From Cytophagales bacterium (GTDB lineage Bacteria; Bacteroidota; Bacteroidia; Cytophagales; Cyclobacteriaceae): DNA of 8,226 nucleotides. Where the stretch lies: positions 1-8,226 of the forward strand of contig JAJCYL010000546.1 in the NCBI GenBank assembly GCA_029262955.1, read 5' to 3'. The position numbers and the translations under genes were made by a program. Of the stretch, positions 1 through 5,145 are shown piece by piece. Each line of letters opens with the position of its first letter. Position 1 is the stretch's first letter. Below the pieces are notes generated by a model. It was not told the origin of the DNA, ran no database searches, and saw nothing but the letters and a program-made list of their open reading frames with translations.

Positions 1-51
1 GCTGAAGAGGTCTTCAAAAGGTATCCCAAAATTGGTCTGTTAAAAGATTGA
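1..51 (+). CDS. 3' end of an unidentified protein-coding gene (partial)
   Basis: Frame 1 is open from the window edge to a TGA at 49-51 and gives the C-terminal peptide AEEVFKRYPKIGLLKD. Its composition (amphipathic start, then a Tyr-Pro-Lys-Ile-Gly-Leu-Leu turn/strand) looks like a real protein terminus. The other plus-strand frames are less convincing: one stops at once and the other gives a shorter, less protein-like peptide. Sixteen residues are too few to name a family. The stop lies 20 bp before the -33 element of the tRNA promoter, so the gene and the tRNA unit are separate transcription units in the same direction. Confidence 0.5.
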   Translation, partial: AEEVFKRYPKIGLLKD

Positions 52-70
52 TGGGAAGTGTTTTGAATTG

Positions 71-101
71 TTTGCGGAAATTCAAAACAGTCTTACATTT
101 G
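71..101 (+). promoter_or_regulatory. Bacteroidota-type promoter of the tRNA-Val unit
   Basis: TTTG at 71-74, a 19-base spacer, and TACATTTG at 94-101 match exactly the Bacteroidota primary sigma factor consensus TTTG-N19-TAnnTTTG. Transcription should start near 107-109. That is about 15 bases before the tRNA-like fragment at 123 and about 62 bases before the intact tRNA at 170, so the fragment should be transcribed as part of the tRNA precursor. Confidence 0.75.
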
Positions 102-122
102 CACTCCGTTTTCGAGCGGTAT

Positions 123-168
123 GGGATCTTAGCTCACCCGATAGCTATCGGGAGGTTCAGAGCCCAAA
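123..168 (+). pseudogene. Broken tRNA-Val fragment with a palindrome in its D-loop
   Basis: Bases 123-136 are identical to the first 14 bases of the intact tRNA-Val (170-183), and 154-163 are identical to tRNA bases 187-196 (end of the D-loop and 3' D-stem). Where the real tRNA has GCT (184-186), this copy has a 16-bp perfect palindrome plus one A. After the D-stem come CCC-AAA-GGGG, close to the CCC-AA-GGGG at the 3' side of the intact anticodon stem (209-217), and then the intact tRNA begins. There is no anticodon loop and no T-arm, so it cannot be a functional tRNA. Its place right after the promoter suggests the decayed first member of a tandem tRNA-Val pair. Confidence 0.7.
137..152. repeat. 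Perfect 16-bp palindrome CCCGATAGCTATCGGG
   Basis: The sequence equals its own reverse complement. As RNA it would fold into a 6-bp stem (CCCGAT/ATCGGG) with an AGCU loop, sitting on top of the D-stem of the tRNA fragment. It occurs once in this window. Its insertion inside a duplicated tRNA sequence suggests a dispersed palindromic repeat that moved in, but this is inference. Confidence 0.8.
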
Positions 169-169
169 G

Positions 170-244
170 GGGATCTTAGCTCAGCTGGTTCAGAGCACTT
201 GGTTTACACCCAAGGGGTCATAGGTTCGAATCCTATAGGTCCCA
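170..244 (+). tRNA. tRNA-Val (anticodon TAC)
   Basis: A full cloverleaf can be drawn. The acceptor stem is 170-176 with 237-243 (one T-G wobble). The D-stem GCTC/GAGC is 179-182 with 193-196. The anticodon stem CTTGG/CCAAG is 198-202 with 210-214, and its loop TTTACAC puts TAC at 205-207. The T-stem ATAGG/CCTAT is 220-224 with 232-236 around TTCGAAT. The discriminator base is A244. CCA is not encoded, so it must be added by nucleotidyltransferase. It decodes valine GUA and, by wobble, probably other GUN codons. It has its own upstream promoter and a terminator 14 bases downstream, giving a single-tRNA unit today. Confidence 0.96.
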
Positions 245-257
245 CATTATTTTTTTA

Positions 258-283
258 CCCCCACCACTGGTGGGGGTTTTTTT
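258..283 (+). terminator. Intrinsic terminator of the tRNA-Val unit
   Basis: An 8-bp G/C-rich stem (CCCCCACC at 258-265, GGTGGGGG at 269-276) with a 3-base loop is followed by seven T (277-283). This is a textbook Rho-independent terminator directly behind the tRNA. Confidence 0.9.
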
Positions 284-308
284 ATGTCGTACGATTTCTA
301 CATACTTT

Positions 309-373
309 ATTCCCCACTTCGAGACAATATACACATGGGCACAAGCGGACGCTTGCGCCAGTGTTTGGGGAAT
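309..373. repeat. 65-bp imperfect inverted-repeat region closed by ATTCCCCA/TGGGGAAT
   Basis: The outer arms ATTCCCCA (309-316) and TGGGGAAT (366-373) are perfect reverse complements. The inside contains CAAGCG-GA-CGCTTG (342-355). Around it the flanks ACACATGGGCA and GCGCCAGTGT are also roughly complementary, so the DNA or RNA could form one long interrupted hairpin. It could act as a non-autonomous palindromic element or simply be a folded intergenic spacer. No coding potential is seen. Confidence 0.5.
342..366. repeat. 25-bp dispersed repeat, copy 1 (CAAGCG hairpin)
   Basis: It begins with the hairpin CAAGCG-GA-CGCTTG and continues GCGCCAGTGTTT. It matches 24 of 25 bases of the copy at 673-697; the one difference is the first base of the two-base hairpin loop (G here, C in the other copy). 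Copy 1 lies inside the 309-373 hairpin region. Confidence 0.75.
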
Positions 374-378
374 CGACG

Positions 379-558
379 AATTGAATTACTTATACAAACA
401 ACACCGTCATGTCGAAGGAGTAGTTAAAAACGAACCTTCATAATTAGCATACAAAACGACTGAGATATCCCGTCAAGGTGTGCCGTTAGTAATGGGACTT
501 CTCACTACGTTCGAAGTGACGATATGAGGATAGGACATCATACTTTGACAATCCCAAA
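379..558. repeat. 180-bp tandem duplication, first (complete) unit
   Basis: Bases from about 379 to 490 align to 559-671 at a constant offset of 180, with one single-base insertion late in the second copy. From 394 on there are five substitutions and one indel in about 98 bases, roughly 94% identity. Inside the unit, CGTCATGTCGAA (405-416) and TTCGAAGTGACG (510-521) form a 12-position terminal stem with one wobble and one mismatch. So 405-521 looks like a 117-bp element with inverted ends, resembling the dispersed palindromic repeats of many Bacteroidota genomes (a comparison from memory). Confidence 0.7.
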
Positions 559-671
559 AATTGAAGAACCAACACAAACAACACCGTCATGTCGAAGGAG
601 TAGTTAAAAACGAAACCTTCTTAATTAGTATACAAAACGACTGAGATATCCCGTTAAGGTTTGCCTTTAGT
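559..671. repeat. Second, truncated unit of the 180-bp tandem duplication
   Basis: It follows the first unit directly and keeps its first 112 or so bases, including the left terminal arm CGTCATGTCGAA (585-596). The similarity ends at TTAGT (667-671; 486-490 in unit one), and two bases later the 25-bp repeat begins. The right terminal arm is missing, so this copy cannot form the terminal stem. The sharp change suggests that recombination or insertion at the 25-bp repeat cut the copy short. Confidence 0.7.
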
Positions 672-672
672 C

Positions 673-697
673 CAAGCGCACGCTTGCGCCAGTGTTT
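673..697. repeat. 25-bp dispersed repeat, copy 2 (CAAGCG hairpin)
   Basis: It matches 342-366 at 24 of 25 bases and carries the same hairpin CAAGCG/CGCTTG with loop CA. Unlike copy 1 it lacks the outer ATTCCCCA/TGGGGAAT arms and lies at the break point of the truncated 180-bp unit. Two copies of the same repeat therefore flank the duplicated region. Confidence 0.75.
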
Positions 698-786
698 CGG
701 GCTCATTTAAGGTAAAAACACCATTGAAGGTAAATGTTCTACCTCATTTCGGTTTGTGTTATCTGGACTGCAATTGAAGCACTGAC

Positions 787-2487
787 TTAATACCCAGCTG
801 CTTGTCCATCTTTCCTTGATTCCGAGGCGCCATAATAGACCTTGTTCGTTCTATCAAACATAATGGCCTGATAACCGCCAAAAGCGCCTACAGAGTAATC
901 AATCCGATGACCCAATTCTTTCAATCGCCGGACGGTGCTATAATCAAAACCACTTTCCAGTAAAAGGGTACCTCCTCTTGTCATTTCCGAACCTGTTGGT
1001 TGTGAGGAGCCTACATGGCGCATTCGTGGGGCATCGCCAGCTTCCTGGACGTTCATATCAAAGTCTATAATATTGGCTACAATCTGCGCATGGCCCTGTG
1101 GCTGTACAGCTCCACCCATTAATCCGAAACTAAGGTAAGGTTCTCCATCCTTGGTTATAAAAGCGGGAATGATCGTATGGAAAGGGCGTTTATTGGGAAG
1201 AAGCGCATTAAAGTGCGCAGGATCCTGAACATTGAACATTTGTCCTCTATTCTGCAGGACAAAACCCAAGCCATCCGGTACCATTCCGGAAGCAAATTCT
1301 GCATAGACACTCTGAATGAGTGAAACCATGTTGCCGTCCTTATCGGCAACTGTCAGGTAAGTTGTGTTGCCCATTTCTATCTCAAGATCTCCAGCGGGGT
1401 AAGTATTTGCCGCTTCGGTCATATCAATTAACCGGCTTCGTTCCTTGGCATAAGATTTAGCAATTAACTGCTCAACAGGAATTTTATTGAAGGCCGGGTC
1501 TGCATAAAACTTAGCCCGATCCTCATAGGCAAGTTTTTTAGCCTCTGTCAGGACATGCAAATACTCCGGGCTACCAAATCCCATACTTCGAATATCATAG
1601 CCCTCCATTATGTTGAGCATTTGTAAAGCTGCAATACCCTGACCATTGGGAGGCAATTCCCAAACGTCATAACCTCTATAATTGGTACTCACGGGTTCTA
1701 TCCACTCTGAAGTATGGTTCTTGAGGTCGTCATAGCTCATAAAACCACCATTTTTTTTCATGTAAGAACCAATGGTTCTGGCTATGTCCCCCTCATAAAA
1801 GGCCTTCCTCCCCCCTATGGCGATCTTTTCATAAGTGTTTGCCAAGTTAGGGTTTTTAAAGACTTCGCCTTTCTTGGGAGTTGATTTTCCGTTTGGCATA
1901 TAGGTTTCCCTAAATCCTGGCAAGTCCTGCCTACTTTCCCATTGGTTATTCATTTGCCAGGCGATTACTTCAGAAACAGGAAACCCGTTTCTTCCATAGT
2001 CTATTGATGGTTGCAACAGGTCTGCCATTGGTAGTTTTCCAAACTTTTCATGCATGGCAAACCAACCATCGACGCAACCAGGCACTGAAACTGCCAAAGG
2101 CCCTAAAAACGGCACATATTTCATATCCTGACTGGTAAAGTACTCCATGGTTAATTTAGCAGGAGATCTACCACTACCATTGAAACCATAAAGTTTCCTG
2201 GTCTTTGCATCCCAAATTATGGCAAAAATATCGCCTCCAATACCACAAGCATGAGGTTCGACCAGGCCCAACATTGCATTCGCTGCGATCGCTGCATCAA
2301 TCGCAGAACCTCCTTTTTTCAGGACATCAAGGGCAGCCTGAGTAGCCAGGGGTTGACTTGTTGCGGCCATACCATTCTGGGCAATTACTTCTGATCTGGT
2401 GGTAAAAGTTTGACCAGACACACGGTCCTGGGCTTTCGTCATAACAAATGCTGATAGGTAAATTAAAAAACTCAAATAGCACTTCAT
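787..2487 (-). CDS. ggt: Secreted gamma-glutamyltransferase-like Ntn hydrolase
   Basis: A 566-aa member of the gamma-glutamyltransferase family, usual length. Residues 1-20 form a signal peptide ending Thr-Lys-Ala-Gln, so the protein should be exported. The proenzyme cuts itself before the nucleophile in GNTTYLTV: Asn374|Thr375, giving a large subunit and a 192-aa small subunit. The glycine-rich LMGGAVQPQGH (456-466) matches the oxyanion region. Substrate contacts differ from E. coli GGT: the arginine lies in GSGRSPA (Arg107), the Asp-Asp pair is Gln416-Met417, the Ser-Ser pair is His437-Thr438, and the lid loop is short. This resembles the YwrD/cephalosporin-acylase-like branch, so glutathione may not be the real substrate. 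Start: no good SD; AGAGA precedes the ATG. It lies 74 bp behind the CBM48 gene on the same strand; co-transcription is possible, and no clear promoter is seen in the gap. Confidence 0.92.
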   Translation of the reverse strand: MKCYLSFLIYLSAFVMTKAQDRVSGQTFTTRSEVIAQNGMAATSQPLATQAALDVLKKGGSAIDAAIAANAMLGLVEPHACGIGGDIFAIIWDAKTRKLYGFNGSGRSPAKLTMEYFTSQDMKYVPFLGPLAVSVPGCVDGWFAMHEKFGKLPMADLLQPSIDYGRNGFPVSEVIAWQMNNQWESRQDLPGFRETYMPNGKSTPKKGEVFKNPNLANTYEKIAIGGRKAFYEGDIARTIGSYMKKNGGFMSYDDLKNHTSEWIEPVSTNYRGYDVWELPPNGQGIAALQMLNIMEGYDIRSMGFGSPEYLHVLTEAKKLAYEDRAKFYADPAFNKIPVEQLIAKSYAKERSRLIDMTEAANTYPAGDLEIEMGNTTYLTVADKDGNMVSLIQSVYAEFASGMVPDGLGFVLQNRGQMFNVQDPAHFNALLPNKRPFHTIIPAFITKDGEPYLSFGLMGGAVQPQGHAQIVANIIDFDMNVQEAGDAPRMRHVGSSQPTGSEMTRGGTLLLESGFDYSTVRRLKELGHRIDYSVGAFGGYQAIMFDRTNKVYYGASESRKDGQAAGY

Positions 2488-2561
2488 ATCTCTCGTATTA
2501 TTGGAAGAGACAATTTAGCATTTGTTGTGACGAAAAAGAACCCAATACTATTTGAATGGAA

Positions 2562-2867
2562 CTATATGTGGATTACAGAGTTGCTACTGCCATGAAAATT
2601 TGGCACTGCTTCATCCGCTTCAGGATCATTTTCCCATTGTTTTCCATCAATTAGGTATCGAAATTGATAGGAGTGATCCTTTTCTAACTGCAAAATTGTT
2701 TTAAAAGCGCCATTTTTCGTATGGTTCATACAATTAGCTTCTGGGTTCCAATTATTAAAATCCCCCAAGACAGCTACCGTCTTGATTGAATTGCTTTCAA
2801 ATTTGGGCAAAGTCAATGTCACTTTACACTTTCCGTTTTTCTTTGAATACTGTCTTTTGACACTCAT
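2562..2867 (-). CDS. Stand-alone CBM48 (isoamylase early-set) glycogen-binding protein
   Basis: A 101-aa protein that is almost entirely one carbohydrate-binding module of family 48, the beta-sandwich found in AMPK beta subunits and at the N-terminus of branching and debranching enzymes. The motif VLGDFNNWNP (33-42) and the segment YQFRYLIDGKQWENDP (67-82) are diagnostic. Compared with AMPK beta, the glucan-contacting residues are kept: Trp40, Trp78, a basic residue at 70 (Arg for Lys) and Asn96 near the last strand. There is no signal peptide and no catalytic domain, so it should be a cytoplasmic glucan-binding adaptor. It is divergent from the 102-aa unknown and the GT35 gene, which supports a role in glycogen metabolism. 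The start MSVKRQ has no SD; an in-frame upstream extension is not needed. Confidence 0.85.
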   Translation of the reverse strand: MSVKRQYSKKNGKCKVTLTLPKFESNSIKTVAVLGDFNNWNPEANCMNHTKNGAFKTILQLEKDHSYQFRYLIDGKQWENDPEADEAVPNFHGSSNSVIHI

Positions 2868-2894
2868 GATAGTCTGGTTAAAGATTTAACATGC

Positions 2895-2908
2895 GTCACA
2901 AACGTGAC
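2895..2908. promoter_or_regulatory. GTCAC-N4-GTGAC dyad in the divergent intergenic region
   Basis: A perfect 5-bp inverted repeat with a 4-base spacer lies in the 139-bp region between the CBM48 gene (minus) and the 102-aa gene (plus), 28 bp upstream of the CBM48 start. Size and symmetry fit a dimeric regulator site, but the half-site does not match a consensus I can name: the CRP half-site has the opposite orientation. The rest of this intergenic region shows only a weak plus-strand -7-like TATGTTTA at 2943-2950. Confidence 0.25.
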
Positions 2909-3006
2909 TTATTTTTAGTTGAATTGTAATAATAATAAACCCTATGTTTATCTTGTATGACCGTCATCAGTGGTATAACAGATAATGGTCAGGCAGGGAT
3001 GACATT

Positions 3007-3315
3007 TTGAAATTCATCGGGCAACACAGGATTGATCTATTCAAACTAATGGAGAAGTTTGACTTTGATCAGAGTGATTTTTCCTATGTAAAAAGGAGGG
3101 GGAGAATCTATGTTCACACCTCGAAATCAGAAATGCAATTTGGTTACTTACGCAAAAAGTTTACCCGCATCAACTCCGAAACTAAGCAATGGGAACACGG
3201 CAGCTCTTATAAAGTTCAGATCAACACGGCTAAAGAGATTGATGCGGAGGACTGGTCCCATGTATTAATGCATTTTGAACAATGGTTATCCCACTTGCCA
3301 AAACAAAATCCTTGA
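3007..3315 (+). CDS. Uncharacterised 102-aa protein with a TTG start
   Basis: I do not recognise the family. It is soluble, with no signal peptide or membrane segment. The first half is basic (VKRRGRIYVHTSK, 28-40; RKKFTR, 49-54) and rich in aromatic residues, suggesting small beta strands. The C-terminus (DWSHVLMHFEQWL, 82-94) is an amphipathic helix with three aromatic residues. Start choice: the frame is open from the TAA at 2983-2985 and has no ATG or GTG before TTG 3007. This TTG has GGGA 7 bases upstream. The alternative is ATG 3049 (Met15), with no SD. A three-codon ORF (ATG 2999 to TGA 3010) overlaps the TTG and could couple initiation. The gene ends 142 bp before the GT35 gene, which has its own promoter. 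Function unknown. Confidence 0.7.
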   Translation: MKFIGQHRIDLFKLMEKFDFDQSDFSYVKRRGRIYVHTSKSEMQFGYLRKKFTRINSETKQWEHGSSYKVQINTAKEIDAEDWSHVLMHFEQWLSHLPKQNP

Positions 3316-3321
3316 CCAACA

Positions 3322-3352
3322 GTTGTGCATTTATTTCAGTCCCTTATCTTTG
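3322..3352 (+). promoter_or_regulatory. Bacteroidota-type promoter of the GT35-kinase operon
   Basis: GTTG (3322-3325), a 19-base spacer and TATCTTTG (3345-3352) match TTTG-N19-TAnnTTTG at every position but one. Transcription should start near 3358-3360, giving a leader of about 100 bases before the ATG at 3458. The leader holds a perfect palindrome (3375-3386) and a 6-bp hairpin CGACTT/AAGTCG (3399-3419). Confidence 0.6.
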
Positions 3353-3373
3353 CGGGCTTTAAGAGGGCTTATT

Positions 3374-3387
3374 TTGATTTAAATCAG
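3374..3387. promoter_or_regulatory. FNR-like dyad TTGAT-TTAA-ATCAG in the leader of the GT35 gene
   Basis: Nine of ten half-site bases match the Crp/Fnr-family consensus TTGAT-N4-ATCAA, and the core TGATTTAAATCA (3375-3386) is a perfect palindrome. It lies about 15-30 bases downstream of the predicted transcription start, where a bound protein would be expected to repress. An AT-rich palindrome can also arise by chance, so this is a candidate only. Confidence 0.3.
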
Positions 3388-3457
3388 AAATAATCAACCG
3401 ACTTTGGCCAGATAAGTCGCTGCGGCCCCTGTTATTATTAATCTATCAATTGGGAGA

Positions 3458-5140
3458 ATGACAAAAAGTAAATTTAAGTTTCCGTATAAACCGGAGGCTA
3501 TGTACAGCAAGCCTGCTGCATACTTCAGTATGGAATTCGGTATCCATCAACCTTTTAAAATCTATTCTGGAGGCTTAGGATTTCTTGCAGGATCTCATAT
3601 GCGAAGTGCTTATGAGCTAAAGCAGAATCTCATTGGAATTGGAATCTTTTGGAAATACGGCTATTATGACCAGGTACGAAAGGGTGATAAAACCATGTTT
3701 ACCCTTTTCCAGGAGAAATTGAGCAGTTTTCTTGAGGACATTGGAGTAACATTCTCTATACCAGTCAATGGGCATCCGGTGAAAGTCAAAGCATTGTACC
3801 TTAAGCCGGAGATTTTTGATACGGTTCCCATGTTTTTCCTCACTACTGATTTGCCTGAAAATGACTATCTGTCTCAGACTATAACCCACAAACTGTATGA
3901 TGCGAATGAGCTTACACGTGTAGCACAATACGTCCTCCTTGGAGTTGGTGGCGCCAAACTGATAGATGAATTGGGCCTCGATATTGAAACTTATCATTTT
4001 AATGAAGCCCATGCGTTATCATCAGTATTTTATCTGTATGATAAATACAAAGACATCAATAAGGTTCGGGAAAAAGTTGTTTTTACTACCCACACTCCTG
4101 AAAAGGCGGGGAACGAAGAACACGATTTCAGCTTATTGGAAACTATGGGTTTCTTCTATGGATTGCCATTAGAAAAAGTACATGAGATTACTGGTTTTGA
4201 AGATGAAAAGTTCAGCCATACGGTTGCAGCTTTACGGATTGCCAAAATATCCAACGGTGTTTCTAAGAAACATGCAGAGGTAGCCAACGAGATGTGGTCT
4301 TCTTATGACGACATACCGGAGATAATTCCAATTACAAACGCTCAAAACAAAAGGTATTGGGCAGATAAGGAACTCTACAATGCCCTTGACCTGGGTGATG
4401 ATCAACATTTGGTTGAGCGAAAGAAAGAATTGAAGAAAGAGTTTTTTGAACATGTGGCTGATCAGACCGGCAAGCTTTTCGATCCTGACATTTTGACTAT
4501 TGTTTGGGCAAGAAGATTTGCTGGCTACAAGCGTGCAGATCTAATTACCTTACATTTTGAGAGATTCAAAGAGCTAATGGCCAATAAGGACCAGCCTGTT
4601 CAAATCATTTGGGCTGGTAAACCCTACCCACAGGATTACGGCGCAATTACCACTTTTGACAACCTCGTCAACATGAATAAGAACTTCATGAATAGTGCAA
4701 GTCTTGTAGGATACGAACTGACATTATCAAAATTGTGTAAGCAAGGGTCTGATATTTGGCTGAATACGCCACGAATTCCACGCGAAGCTTCCGGAACAAG
4801 TGGTATGACAGCTGCCATGAATGGGTCTGTGAATTTCTCTACCAATGATGGATGGATACTTGAGTTTGCTAAACATCAGCACAACAGTTTTATCATTCCT
4901 GAAGTAGACATTAGTCTTCCGGTAACACAACAGGATAAATTGGACGCTACTCAATTGTTAGATATTCTTCAGAATGAAATTCTGCCCACTTATTATAACA
5001 AACCCGAGGAGTGGAACCGCATTGTCAAAAACAGCATGACAGACGTTCTTCCAAATTTTGATTCTGCAAGAATGGCCGATGAATATTACAAGAAATTGTA
5101 CCTGGCCAAAATTCGTAAAGTCGAAAGCCAATTAGCATAA
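3458..5140 (+). CDS. glgP: GT35 alpha-glucan phosphorylase-like protein lacking the PLP lysine
   Basis: A 560-aa member of the short alpha-glucan phosphorylase family (GT35). Recognisable blocks in order: AYFSMEFGIHQPFKIYSGGL (21-40), HFNEAHALSS (180-189), FTTHTPEKAGNEEHDF (209-224), WARRFAGYKRADL (350-362) and PREASGTSGMTAAMNG (441-456). Normal enzymes phosphorolyse alpha-1,4-glucan to glucose-1-phosphate using pyridoxal phosphate held by the lysine in EASGTxxMK. Here that position is Thr451, while the surrounding motif is intact, so this is a substitution and not a damaged gene. It may use another mechanism or cofactor, or belong to a divergent subfamily. Phosphorylase activity is therefore uncertain. 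Start ATG 3458: GGGAGA touches the ATG; ATG 3500 is the alternative but would remove KFKFPYKPE, which I expect to be conserved. The stop is 5 bp before the kinase gene: one operon. No signal peptide: cytoplasmic. Confidence 0.88.
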   Translation: MTKSKFKFPYKPEAMYSKPAAYFSMEFGIHQPFKIYSGGLGFLAGSHMRSAYELKQNLIGIGIFWKYGYYDQVRKGDKTMFTLFQEKLSSFLEDIGVTFSIPVNGHPVKVKALYLKPEIFDTVPMFFLTTDLPENDYLSQTITHKLYDANELTRVAQYVLLGVGGAKLIDELGLDIETYHFNEAHALSSVFYLYDKYKDINKVREKVVFTTHTPEKAGNEEHDFSLLETMGFFYGLPLEKVHEITGFEDEKFSHTVAALRIAKISNGVSKKHAEVANEMWSSYDDIPEIIPITNAQNKRYWADKELYNALDLGDDQHLVERKKELKKEFFEHVADQTGKLFDPDILTIVWARRFAGYKRADLITLHFERFKELMANKDQPVQIIWAGKPYPQDYGAITTFDNLVNMNKNFMNSASLVGYELTLSKLCKQGSDIWLNTPRIPREASGTSGMTAAMNGSVNFSTNDGWILEFAKHQHNSFIIPEVDISLPVTQQDKLDATQLLDILQNEILPTYYNKPEEWNRIVKNSMTDVLPNFDSARMADEYYKKLYLAKIRKVESQLA

Positions 5141-5145
5141 TCAAA

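Larger units (their letters stand above)
284..786. other. Gene-free repeat mosaic between tRNA-Val and the GGT-like gene
   Basis: About 500 bp with no credible ORF on either strand. Most of it is repeat sequence: a 65-bp imperfect hairpin region (309-373), a 180-bp tandem duplication (379-558, with a truncated second copy 559-671) and two copies of a 25-bp repeat at 342-366 and 673-697. The last part, 698-786, shows nothing I can name; on the minus strand it follows the stop of the GGT-like gene but has no convincing terminator, only a weak 5-bp AGGTA/TACCT hairpin without a T-run. Repeat accumulation behind a tRNA is typical of a dispensable intergenic site. Confidence 0.7.

Noticed and set aside
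199..384. 61-aa plus-strand ORF starting inside the tRNA
   Set aside because: It begins in the anticodon region, reads through the T-arm and the terminator, and continues into repeat sequence. It is a translation shadow of the tRNA.
394..671. CRISPR array from the direct repeats
   Set aside because: There are only two copies, each about 100 bp, with a single spacer-like interval; unit length and number do not fit CRISPR.
710..760. Terminator for the GGT-like gene on the minus strand
   Set aside because: Only a 5-bp AGGTA/TACCT hairpin with a 7-base loop can be drawn, and the T-rich run lies too far behind it.
71..786. Integrative element attached at tRNA-Val
   Set aside because: No integrase gene, no second copy of the tRNA 3' end that could serve as an att site, and the partial tRNA copy is a 5' fragment upstream of the intact gene.
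2488..2561. Own promoter for the GGT-like gene
   Set aside because: A -7-like TAAATTGT is present on the minus strand, but no acceptable -33 element lies at 18-20 bases, so it was not annotated.
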